This document shows, piece by piece, positions 36,571-46,829 of a stretch of DNA of 64,000 bases; the first letter of the stretch is position 1, and each line of letters opens with the position of its first letter. A program made the position numbers and the translations under genes. This stretch comes from Phycomyces nitens (lineage: Eukaryota > Mucoromycota > Mucoromycetes > Mucorales > Phycomycetaceae): NCBI GenBank assembly GCA_022702545.1, contig JAHRBC010000001.1, positions 2,604,001 through 2,668,000 of the forward strand, in the 5' to 3' direction. Under the pieces are notes generated by a model, which did not search any database, had not been told where the DNA came from, and saw only the letters and a program-made list of their open reading frames with translations.

Positions 36571-38193
36571 TCACGCTTGCGATTTACTATATTTGACTGC
36601 TATTGGCTTATCATGTAACAGAAATCCATGGGTAGATTCAAGCGCAGACTGAGCACTGAGCGGGTCAGGAAAGCTCACAAATGCCTGTCCCTTTAGGCGA
36701 CCAGTCTTCATAAGCTGAATACCCAGCCTACCTGGGATGTATTTCCCATCATTGTCCAAGACAAACTGTCCAAATAACCTCTCGAGATCATCCTCTTGAA
36801 CTTCCTTGGCCAAGTTCTTGATATAGAGCTTATTGGATATCTCGCCTGGATTGTGGTTCTTAAAGGCAGCCAGCTCTTTCAACTCTACAGAATACTATGA
36901 ATAAATCTTTATATTCTCACAAATTTCTCACCTTGAGATGGCACACGATTCGAATGGATATAATCCAAGCTAAACGTGTCCCTCAAAGCACCCCTTTTAT
37001 CCTCAGTATCTTTTATGGGTTGGTCATTGACCGGAAGTTCATTGTGAAGAACAATCTTGATCTTCTTGGTATCTCTATCCTTGTCTTCAACAGACTCAGT
37101 CATTGGTTTCGTTTCTGTCCGTCGAAGAGCCTTCTTTTGCTCCTTTACCGCAATTTGTCTCAACCGTGCCTTTTTCTCGATCAATTTTCGAGAGACCTCG
37201 TCGTCTGAGCTGCCATCAGATTCCAATTCGGATTCATCGCTGGCAAGCATCTCATTGTGTTTTCGCTTGAGCTGACACCATATAGTCAGATACACAGAGT
37301 CCCACAAAATATCATACTTACAAGATTTGGGATCGAATCACGGTCAACTGGTCTAAATGGAGGCGGGAGATTCATCTTGTTCATCAAATGAAGTACCTGA
37401 ACATACAGTCGAGGTACAGATCCAATTGCATGCATGATATTCGATAGAATCTCGGGGTTTGGGTCAGGATATCGATAGCAAAGGTGTGGGTTTGGAGGAT
37501 ATTGAAGACTGTCCAGAATATAAATATGGATATTTGGCACTAGGAGTCATGGTTATACCTACCCAAGACTAGGTGCAATTGGCTCTGGTTGGGTTTCTAC
37601 ACTTTGAGAGATGCTGCTGACAGGAATTGTGGATTGGACAGTTTGATTTGCTCGAGGCCTAAACATACCAGTTTAATACCCTTTACTGGATCCACACAAG
37701 ATCTACAAGATTGCTTATTATTATTTTTTACTGAGATGCTCTCTTTGGATGAGGTGTGGCGTATTCGACTACAAGCGGCTTCGTGTCTGGTCCATTGCTT
37801 AAGCCTTGTAGCTGTTGATAGACGCGTGCGGCCGTGCTCCGATCTGCAAAGTCAAGAAAAGCAACCCCTCTCTAGACAAGGTGAGAAAGACTATCCAACA
37901 ACAACAACAAAAAAAGGATATGTAGTTTCTTTATAGTCCTATTCTTGGGATTTACCATTGCAGGCCCTTGCATCAGCCGGATGTCGAGTGTAGGATATTG
38001 GCTAAAATAGTTTGACGCCTGGTCCATGGACGCAGTTACAGAAAGCGGGACATTCTTGACAATAAGAGTGGTAATGGTGTCCTGAGTTTGATGGATTAGG
38101 AATCAATGGCGTGATTGTATACATTCTGGGAACTACCTGTGCGATTCTTTCGTAATTCTTGGCTGGGTAATCAATGGGCGTGTAATGTTCCAT
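36571..38193 (-). CDS. RNPC3: U11/U12 small nuclear ribonucleoprotein 65 kDa protein (RNPC3-like)
   Basis: Seven exons (38193-38137, 38081-37956, 37871-37732, 37658-37563, 37508-37322, 37271-36932, 36884-36571) give 419 aa. It has an N-terminal RRM (TLIVKNVPLS, RGVAFLDFAD), then the conserved linker YPDPNPEILSNI...SVPRLYVQVLHLMNKMNLP, an acidic and basic low-complexity stretch, and a C-terminal RRM with RNP2 KLYIKNLA and RNP1 LKGQAFVSF. The linker plus two-RRM order is specific to the 65K protein of the U11/U12 di-snRNP. There the C-terminal RRM binds the U12 3' stem-loop and the N-terminal region contacts the 59K protein. It marks a U12-dependent spliceosome. It shares a 138-bp divergent promoter region with NAT9. 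Confidence 0.94.
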
Positions 38194-38331
38194 TTGGATT
38201 ATTCCTCATGTATACTAGATATATATATATATATATCGTTGCGGCAGATGAATATGCTTATTGTTCAAATTCGGCCAAGTTTTTGTATTCCATACTTCAC
38301 CGTCACATTCTTCTCTTCTTTGGTTTGCCTT
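38194..38331. promoter_or_regulatory. Bidirectional promoter region between U11/U12-65K and NAT9
   Basis: Only 138 bp separate the two divergent start codons. A (TA)n tract at 38219-38236 lies near the middle and could serve as TATA or nucleosome-free DNA for either direction. Confidence 0.55.
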
Positions 38332-39318
38332 ATGAAGAATAACGAGAATTTGGTGCTGGTGAGAGGATCAAGAGATGATTAGGGTTTGCTCAAGTTAATT
38401 TGGTAGATTGGTCAACGAACAGTGCTTGTTCCTTACAAGAAAGAACATGTTCTTCAGTACCATGAATGGATGAAGTCACCATTCCTGCAAGGTACTAGTG
38501 ATTCAAAAAGTGTATGATTCAGGTCAGCCAATGAATTGCTTGATATGTAGAAATGACAGCTTCTGAACCATTGAGTCTCGAGGAAGAGTATGAAATGCAG
38601 CAATCATGGCATGTTGACAACGAAAGCAAGTATCTTTTTTTTAAAATAAAAAAGTTTAATTACACTCGTCTCACAAACTATAGAGTGTACATTTATCTTG
38701 CTTGCTCTGCCAAAAACATCCCCTTTGACTCTCTGTGAAATGTCTGTTGATGACATTAAAAAGAACGCAGGCAAGTTCAATCCAACTATAGGACAAATAC
38801 CTGACAAGTGATATATATATATAGTCATGATTGGCGATGTCAATATATTTCTCAATGATCCTGATGACGACCAAACCTTTGGAGAAATTGAGATTATGAT
38901 TGCAGAAGATGCCTATCGTCGTACTGGGCGTGGGCTGGAGGCCTTGAAGATGATGATGGGATATGGTAATCATAAACAGTGTATCAAGTCATCTTGACTT
39001 AATTTTGTTTTGGCAGCCATTGTTGATCTTGGCCTCAAGACATTCCATGCAAAGATTTCCTTGACCAACCAGCCAAGTATCGATCTCTTTACACAAAAGC
39101 TTGGTTTCTACCAAGTTTCTCTTTCAACCGTATTCCAAGAAACAACATTAGAATGGTCCACAAATACTGTAGATGGTCTAAAGAACGATGACCCTGATTT
39201 TGAGCCCTATGGATCAAAGGCAACAAAAGACCAGAGACAGGCTATAGAGACATTCCAAAAGAGTCTATTGGATGATTGGAAGAGCTTCGTGCGAAGAGGA
39301 GAGTGGGAACAATTATAG
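38332..39318 (+). CDS. NAT9: N-acetyltransferase 9-like protein
   Basis: Six exons (38332-38358, 38407-38491, 38551-38625, 38684-38770, 38825-38965, 39017-39318) give 238 aa. Matching NAT9 signatures are VLVPYKKEHV, YHEWMKSPFLQEMTASEPLSLE, KCTFILLA, MIGDVNIFLND, GEIEIMIAEDAYRRTGRG (acetyl-CoA-binding GNAT turn), AKISLTNQPSIDLFTQKLGF and FQETTL. GNAT enzymes transfer acetyl groups from acetyl-CoA; NAT9 acts on N-termini and has been linked to microtubules in animals. Introns 3 and 4 (38626-38683, 38771-38824) are GC-AG with GCAAGT donors. No GT donor gives an open frame there, and splicing restores the family motifs KCTF and MIGDVN. It converges on the F-box-like gene with 62 bp between stops. 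Confidence 0.92.
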
Positions 39319-39380
39319 ACAGAGCGTTTATTGTGCTTTTTTTCTTCTTCTTCTGTTCATCAGAAATGTTTCCAGAGCCT

Positions 39381-40158
39381 TTACCAGAATATAAACTCTG
39401 GTCCAGACATTTGTCGGTTAGCATTTATAAAGCTTTCTCTGTTGGTTATCCACCAGCCAACAGGCATTTCGATTGAACAGAATTCAATTGAGATTGGGGT
39501 TTGCTCAGTATCAGATTGAGTCTTTTTACCATTGACCTTGCAATGGACAACCATCCCCCCATTGAGACCAATTAAAGTAGAATGTGAGGATTGGCCAAGA
39601 AGAGTATTGCAGCTCACACTGCCAGTATCAGTATCTATATAGTTGTCAATCTGTTTCCAATTGGATCTCATCACAGCATAGGTTGTCATGATTTCCAGAT
39701 CTGTGGTTTGAGCGCAAGGTATTTCCATCACAACTGGCTCAGGTGTGTCTTTTGGACCAGCAAACCCATCAATGACGCTCTGGATGGTGTAAAAGAGACG
39801 AAGAGTGCCAGGATCTATCCTTGAAAAGACTCCTCTCATGTTTACTTCCTGAGCACTGTCCGGGTTTTCAGATGGATTTTGTGAGTTGTCTTTGGTATAA
39901 GCATTGACCTTTTAAGAACCATCAGATGCACTGCCTTTGTTCGTTTTATTGCCTGATTCTTACATGTATTATTTGCCGATCTGCAGATTCAGACATGCGA
40001 ATCCTCTCTCTTAAAGTGAGAGACACCAATGTTCGGTACCATGAGTTTGTTTCTCCAATCACAATAAGATCTTTTGTGGATGAATATCGCAGGATGTTTG
40101 CTGCAATCTCAAAGGGAAATATCGATAGATGGTTATTGTTTGTGTCGGTCATGATCAT
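39381..40158 (-). CDS. F-box-like domain protein
   Basis: Two exons (40158-39964, 39908-39381) encode 240 aa. The first 45 residues resemble an F-box: LSIFPFEIAANILRYSSTKDL followed by VIGETNSWYRTLV, matching the LP.EIL..IL..L...DL......C..W pattern. The remaining part (MRGVFSRIDPGTLRLFYTIQ onward) has no recognised repeat such as WD40, LRR or Kelch. F-box proteins usually dock substrates to SCF ubiquitin ligases through Skp1. The F-box call is by pattern and the substrate is unknown. The intron keeps the frame (GTAAGA donor, AAAAG acceptor). Confidence 0.7.
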
Positions 40159-41219
40159 GAGAGATGTTTGAGCATCTGAATATTATTTTTAGGCGCGTGA
40201 CAAGGCATCTCTGTAAAAGGAAATATTTATTTGCCAAAGCCTTTTATGCAAAAAATACACCCATTCATTTAGATCTTTATTAGACTTGGCCATCTAACCA
40301 GACCGATTCTCAACCAACGGCACCAGAATCCTCAAAAGCCAAAGATCTTTATGAATCCTAAAAAACAAAAGGCTATCATAGATTGCTTAATAGCCCACGA
40401 GTCTCCTGAGGCTAGGATTTGTCAAATCATAACAAAGATAAGAATGACTAGTTCTAGTGCAACACATGCTGCTGAGCAGACCAACTTTGAAGATTACAGA
40501 CTATTGTAGATTTTCCATCTTATTGTAAGCATAGCAATCATTTTATTTGCAAAAAAGAAAAAAGAAACAAAGCATTTAATAGTTCTCATCAATGAGAAAT
40601 AGATATATAGATATATATTTAATAAAGAATAATAATGAAATGGCACCGACCTCTAAATAGCTCGCAAATCAATTAAATCATCGTATTGTTTTTTTTTAGA
40701 AAAAATTAATAACATTAAATTACATGTAAAATGCCAAGATTTTCCCCCAGTATATTAACATATATTCGAGTAATTTAGATGCATATCATATACTCTTCGA
40801 GTTATTCTCGCCATTTTTATTCTTTAAAAGCAATTTTCTTTTGGTGGAATTAAAGGCAACTCAATCATTAGAGTCCAAAAAAGACCTCTAGGGATCGAGA
40901 TCTTTACCAGTAAATTAAATATTGCCATTGACATTATTCTGCAAACTACAGGTAGACATTAAAGTGTATGTGTGTATATACACACACACATACACACAAA
41001 ATAAAGCGATGCAGATTTTACATTTTGCGAGTTTCTAGTTAACGGTACATACTCTGTATTATCTGAAGCCAAAAAAAAAACAAAAAATAAAAGAAAATAA
41101 ATGCTATTAAAAATAAAGAAATGATACTTATTTTTCCATATTAAAACTTAAATTATCAAAATCATAAATACGATAAAGTTGCCCTTTTTTGCTTTCTTTG
41201 GGAGGTTGCTTAATAAACT
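40159..41219. other. Intergenic, AT-rich
   Basis: About 1 kb with no gene, between the F-box-like gene start and the FAR1-type gene stop. It contains a near-palindromic (GTGT)/(CACA) tract with TATACACACA at about 40965-41000 and A-rich runs. Confidence 0.55.
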
Positions 41220-43434
41220 CTATTGAGGTTGAGGTTGGTGTTGTATAATTGTCAAGGTTTGAATGGCATGTTGGTTGTGGTGGTGATTTGATATATTGGA
41301 CGAAGGGACTGAAGGACCAGGACTAGGACTAGGGGGTTTTCCATGTATCATATTGTTTGCTTGAAGACCAGAATGAAGTACAGACTCTTGGTTTTCATTT
41401 GATGAAGACCCTCCGGCTTGTGAATGGGGTCTTATCATTGGACCCTGGGATGTATTAAACTGAAAGTTTAGTTCAGAGTTTGGCACGAATCCATTGGTAG
41501 ATGATTGAGAAGGCATGGTTTGGTGGTAAAAGGAAGGGTGTACATAGTTTTGGAGAGGGGTTCCCAAAGGTATTCCTTGGTTTTCATAGGTTGAGTGGTA
41601 TACAAAGGACGCTTGAGGGGGAGGGGGGGAGGGGCCTTGCTGCAAAGACTGTGGAACAGGGGTTATTGGCATTGGGTGTGTTCTGTGTTGATGTGTCCCG
41701 GCCAAAAAGGTGTGTTGTTGCTGCTGCTGCTGCTGGAGAGCGTGTAGTGCATCTGCATGTCCAGGTGTTTGGTCGTCCATAGCACTATCTCTACCCCTCT
41801 TTGATGGTCTCCTGGTAGGAGCAGCTATCTCTGAGCCCGAATCATCTGCAGTAGAATCTTCGCGTGCCCTCCTAGAATTGCGAGCGATATTCAGGTCACC
41901 AATTGAACGTTGGCTGTGCAGTTTCACAAAATAAGTATGCTGAGGAACAACAACAGAAGTATATCCTTTTGGCGCTTCTGGTGGTTTTGTTGTGATTGTC
42001 CCTCCTTGTCTATTGTTCCTTGCATTTAATGGTGGGTTATCCTGGGGCCGAATGTTTTCTTCTATTTCTAAAGGTAGCTGTTCAAGAAATCCATTGTAGG
42101 ATTGCTACAAAGCATAAATTCAATCTCTATCCATTTTTCTGACGAGATATTTTACCTGTTGATTTGTAGCATGTCGACCGTACGAATTATTCTCTGCACG
42201 GTTAGCACCGCGATTGCTTCCCTCTGGCTCATCGTTCTCTACTGGCGTAGTGTTTCCTGCAGCCAGGCGTTCGACAGTATCTTCGGCTATTTCCATAGAA
42301 GGTGGGTTGAGAGTATCAGGTTCGATTTGGGCAGACTGACAGACGGCCGCAAGGATCTTTTTTGCTTCTGCTTCCACAAAACGCGAAAGTTCTTCATTCC
42401 CGGCTGCTGCCATGCACACTTTTGTCCACACTTTTGTCAAATGACGCGCTCTTACGGCTGCTTCTCGATGTTTGATTTTTTGCCTTTCTTCAGATAAGCG
42501 ATTGTAGAAGCGTCTTTCGTTCCAGCTAATGGTCGTAAATCGATCCTTTACAGCAGTACGGATCTCTTGGGTTGTGAGTCTCTGTCTTGCGAGTTCACAG
42601 ATCATATCAATGACAGCCTTTGGCCAGTTTCTCTCAATTTCGTCAGGTCTCATCAGCTCATGGTTGTGTTTTGCCGCATCTGGATTCTGAGATTTTCGGA
42701 ATTCCCATAGCCCTTCTTTTTCGTATAATACAACACGCCATCTACAATCACATCTCTTTGAAGGTCGTTTGCGTTGAGGAGTTGATCCTCGTTTACGTAG
42801 TGAGTCTGGGACACCCTCACGCGAGCAATAGACGTAAATATTCTAAGAAATAAACAAACAACAATGCTTTTTTTAGTCAAATCTGAATACAATGGTTATT
42901 TTGTTGTTGAAATAAATACTATGCTCTAATTATTCAAGCAAGGGATCCTAGCTGGTCAACAAAGATCAAATTTGTACACATATACATTTCTGATTGTACT
43001 GCGTATATCTTTGGTAACCTCAGGAAGAAATGTGGCATGTGTCTTGGACTGAAGAAGGAATCGAAACTCGCAAAAAACAAGGAAATTTTGAATCGTTGTT
43101 CACTTACCCGATGTGTACTTGCTTCTTGTTTTACAGTGAATCCAAATTGAGCACATAGATCACGACAGTTTTCGATAGCCTTTGCACTTTCTGTAAAGGA
43201 TAGATTGAGAAGTCTATCATAGAGAGGCTTAAGCTATATAGATATATAGATATAGATATAGACATATATTATTATTATTATTATTATTATTTTAAAAAAA
43301 GTAGATAATTAAAATACAAATTTAGAATTTGGAATAAATATATATGAATATAAAAAATGACTTGCCAATTGTTCAGAGTCTTGGCTTGAGAATTCGGCCA
43401 TGTTATTTGGTTCAGAGTCTTGGTGAGCTGGCAT
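41220..43434 (-). CDS. FAR1-type zinc-finger DNA-binding protein
   Basis: Four exons (43434-43366, 43233-43108, 42842-42156, 42104-41220) encode 588 aa. Residues about 25-127 form a FAR1/WRKY-GCM1-type zinc finger: FGFTVKQEAS, YVYCSREG with Cys71, KRCDCRWRVV with Cys96/Cys98, and AKHNHEL with His123 and His125. A helical region with basic patches follows (EIERNWPKAVIDMICELAR... RRFYNRLSEERQKIKHREAA), then a long disordered tail with Gln8, Pro-rich and His-rich stretches that ends QHQPQPQ. FAR1 domains occur in MULE transposases and in plant transcription factors derived from them. No transposase core is visible here, so a domesticated or stand-alone regulator is likely. Intron 1 is GC-AG (GCAAGT); the only GT nearby would give an immediate stop. 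Confidence 0.85.
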
Positions 43435-43670
43435 TGCGATCTTTAGTGATCAGGAATATATAAATAAATATATATCTATATTATTTATATTGTGTTGTCT
43501 TGTATGGGGTACAGCAAGGGAATGACTTGGACTCTAGTTTTCTGTGTTGGTGATGGGTAATGTCGAGAAATCCTAATTGATGATTGAGAATGAGTAAATG
43601 GTATTATAGTGAATTATAGTAATTTTGAATATTCTTTTATAATTACTATCCTGAGAATAATAATAAGTGC

Positions 43671-43712
<42 letters not shown>

Positions 43713-44769
43713 CACACACAAATATAATACCTATATAAAATATAATCTCTTTGACTCTGTCCGTGTGTCAATGTGTGTCAGTGTCAGTGTCAGTGTCAAT
43801 GTGTGTCGGTGTGTTTTTGTCTATGGATATCAGAAAATAAGACCTTGGTTATTATAATTATTGCGCATTCTCATAAATTCATAGTAAATAAGCATATTAC
43901 AAATTAGAGATTTTTGCTTTAATGCAAGCTATTTGATATTTAATGAATTTCTATATATACATATATATATGTGTGTGTGTGTATACACACATATATATAG
44001 ATATATAAAAAATGTATATAAATGTATATATATATATATATATATATATTACTTACAAAATAACAATAGTAGTAATAATAATAATAATAATAATATAGCA
44101 ATAGCAATAGCAATAGCAATAGCAATAATGAATAGAGCCAAATAAAAGGATATGTAACAGTATCCAAGTATCGATATCAGCTTCTTTAGAGTGAAACAAG
44201 TTCACTGGCGTTTTGGATTTAATTGTAAAGAAGTATGTTTTTTAGAAGAATAAAAAGGAAAAAAGGAAATATAAAATATAGAAAAGGAAGAAGAAGAAGA
44301 GAAAGAAAGGGATAAAAATTGACAAGCTGTTTTTTTGGTAACCTCTAGTGTTTGAGCGTTCTATCTCTCTCTCTCTCTCTCTGTACGAGCGAGTTTGTGA
44401 GTGATTGAGTGAATGAATGTGAGTAAGTGGGTGGGTGTATGATAGTATGTATATATATAAAAATGTTTCCACACATTTTTTTTCTTTTTTTCTTTTTTGA
44501 TATCGATTTTAAACCTTGGTGCTGAAACATTGCCAATCGTAGGCAGCCAAAGACTTTATTTTCTTGGTGTCACCATTCATGCTAACCTGCCAATAAATGT
44601 TTTATGGAATTGAATTCGATGTGAGCACTTATGCCTTGAGCTGTCTTCTCGTTTATTGTGTTACTGAATAAAGCCTTGACTTTTCAAGTATGAAAAAGGC
44701 ACGTTACTGTCATGTTACCGAAGCTAGGGTATTCAATTTGTACACCCACAGAAAAAAAAAGTCCTTTTT
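43435..44769. other. Intergenic with dense microsatellites
   Basis: No gene is supported. It includes (TA)n at about 43676-43700, (CA)n, (GTGTCA)-like repeats near 43755-43815, (TGTG/CACA), (AAT)n and a hexamer (AATAGC)n at about 44095-44128, and (TC)n at about 44366-44382. Open frames here translate these repeats and are not genes. Confidence 0.65.
43676..44475. repeat. Simple-sequence repeat cluster
   Basis: A patchwork of di-, tri- and hexanucleotide tracts: TA, CA/TG, GTGTCA-type, ATA/TAT, AAT, AATAGC and TC. The density is higher than anywhere else in the window. Confidence 0.75.
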
Positions 44770-44956
44770 ATTTATTTATTTACTTATTCTTTTACCGAAC
44801 AACATCACCTATTTTCCCGCTCATTTTAAGTATTTCAAACAGTCCGACTCGGACATAAAACAAATCAATAAAAGCACTATTTTTGCAAGTGGATTTGCGC
44901 TGATCGGAACCAACGTATTTGCGTTCGGAGTACCAAAACTAGCGGCACATGAAACA
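44770..44956 (+). repeat. Inverted repeat, left arm
   Basis: The core 44811-44926 matches the reverse complement of 45346-45461 at 114 of 116 positions without gaps. Weaker similarity extends outward to about 44770 (AATTCTTTTACCGAACA-type sequence) and inward to about 44956 (GCGGCACATGAAA). Confidence 0.93.
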
Positions 44957-45318
44957 CATTGCAAAGGTCATTTTATTCATCCATTCATCCTTTATTCAAT
45001 ACAAATATCAGCTTGTAAAACTAAGACAAAACAGAATAAACATGACTCTTTATTATTTGTATACAGCCATGGGTATTATTCTACCATGAGAAAAATGATC
45101 AGGGTGCATATATAAATCCATTTCTGTTTTTGTAAATCAATGAGATTCACCAGAATTACAATATTTTTCAAGTATTATTACTATTCCATGTCAAGTCGTT
45201 TATTATCACCAGTATACTCTTGACAATTATCTTTGCAGTGATATTACTCTCTAGGATAATAATCAGCAATCAACATGAATATCTCTGTTTCGCTTTCACA
45301 GTATACACATATACACAT
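44957..45318. other. Spacer between the inverted repeat arms
   Basis: About 360 bp of AT-rich single-copy-looking DNA. No coding signal was found. Confidence 0.7.
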
Positions 45319-45501
45319 TTCATATGCCGCTCATTTTGTTACTCAGAACGCAAATACGTTGGTTCCGATCAGCGCAAATCCACTTGCAAAAATAGTGCTT
45401 TTATTGATTTGTTGTGTGTCCGAGTCGGACTGTTTGAAATACTTAAAATGAGCGGGAAAATAGATGATATGCTGTTCGGTAAAAGAATAAATCAAGTAAA
45501 T
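45319..45501 (-). repeat. Inverted repeat, right arm
   Basis: Reverse complement of the left arm; the core 45346-45461 has only two mismatches. On the plus strand an ATG at 45448 opens a 41-codon frame that runs out of the repeat to 45573 (ends VYSSGMSFGSA). The left arm copy of that frame stops after ten codons. It may be a fragment of a duplicated gene, but no family is assigned. Confidence 0.93.
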
Positions 45502-46829
45502 AAAGACAATCTATCTCTTTATACTGGTCCATACCTCGTTTATTCATCAGGCATGTCGTTTGGATCTGCCTAAACTGGACTGCGCTCGTGCAAAGGTGCA
45601 TGTCGGACAGCGTGTCAGGATCATGTAGAGAAACAATAGAAATAGAATAGGTTCCTCGCCTATTGCATGCTTTTGTTTCTTTAAACATCTTTTTAAGCAT
45701 AAAGATAATTATATAATAATTATAGGTATAATATATATTTTAAAAAAAAGAAAGTTGCCCTGTGCGTTGGTCAGATCCGTAAGATATATCCAATACACTT
45801 GTAAAAACCAATTTGAATAACAAGAGAACCTTTGGAATTTTGCTGTTATTGATATAGTTGAGCTCACAAGGAGAATTCTAATAAAGAAATTCGATAAATT
45901 AAATTTCTGCAACAGTTTGATACTTCATCACAGGTCCTTTTTGACTTAGTTAAATTCTAAAAAAGGTTATCAAAACAAGGAATCAGTAGTACAAAAAACC
46001 AATAATCATGGGGTTTGTGGTAAAAAGAGATAATGATGATGATGATAATAATAATCGTAAATATGCTTAGAGTTCGATAGAAGTTGTTATGTATGGAGCT
46101 GCTAGAAAAGCAAAAAAATGATTTCTATTCAAATGATAATTTACAATATGTATATACATAGATTGACATTCTCGTCAAATAGCTTGAATAAGGAGTACGT
46201 TTGCTTAATATAGGATAAGATTCTGTATCACCTACTGAAATCCACATGTCTTTGTAATACGGACAGATGTAACTCTACAGTGACAAGTCAAGGCCAGCCT
46301 TAAAAAAAAAGCATTTGATAATATTTGATTTTTCCAAATCAAAACAAATGCGAGAGAAAGAAAGAGATATGTTTATATTTACCAAGGTTTGAGGGTATGA
46401 TCGAGAGTAACACCAATTATTGACTTTGTAAATCACGTCAAAAACAAGTATAAAGAGTGTGAGAGTGTATATATGATAAATAAATATTGGCTGTTCAAAC
46501 ATTATAGGGACAAAATATTCTAGCAGATCTGGTTACATTGATTTATTTTATTTTTTTTAAAAAATATATTCACTTGTTTCATATTGTTTCAATTATCACC
46601 ACAATATATATATATATATATATATTGCCACCAAAATCCTAGCCTTGGAATGTACTTTTTGTAACCTCTTTATGAAGCCCATGGCCATCACACAAGAACA
46701 ATCAAAACGACAAGGTTGAACAAAGGTGGCTGTTGTTTTGTTGTTGTTTATTGAAACTTCCATGAATTACTTTGGCTCTGAGCTCCAAATAGGATTCTCT
46801 TTCTTTTTGGTAGATATCCTTTGATTACT
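45502..46829. other. Intergenic region before the uncharacterised gene
   Basis: AT-rich DNA with a (GATGAT)/(AATAAT) tract near 46030 and (TA)n at about 46602-46624. No gene was recognised. The last 100-200 bp should carry the promoter of the next plus-strand gene. Confidence 0.55.

Noticed and set aside
38553..38738. ORF suggesting NAT9 exon 3 continues through the next intron
   Set aside because: That reading ends in a stop and lacks the family motif. GC-AG splicing gives the conserved KCTF sequence.
41710..41934. Plus-strand ORF starting with a Cys run
   Set aside because: It is antisense to the CAG/CAA-encoded Gln tract of the FAR1-type protein.
43933..44167. ORFs on both strands coding Tyr/Ile/Asn runs
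   Set aside because: They are direct translations of microsatellites.
44690..45115. 141-codon ORF with a hydrophobic segment through the left repeat arm
   Set aside because: Composition is that of AT-rich DNA, and the frame crosses non-coding repeat and spacer. No homologous pattern was recognised.
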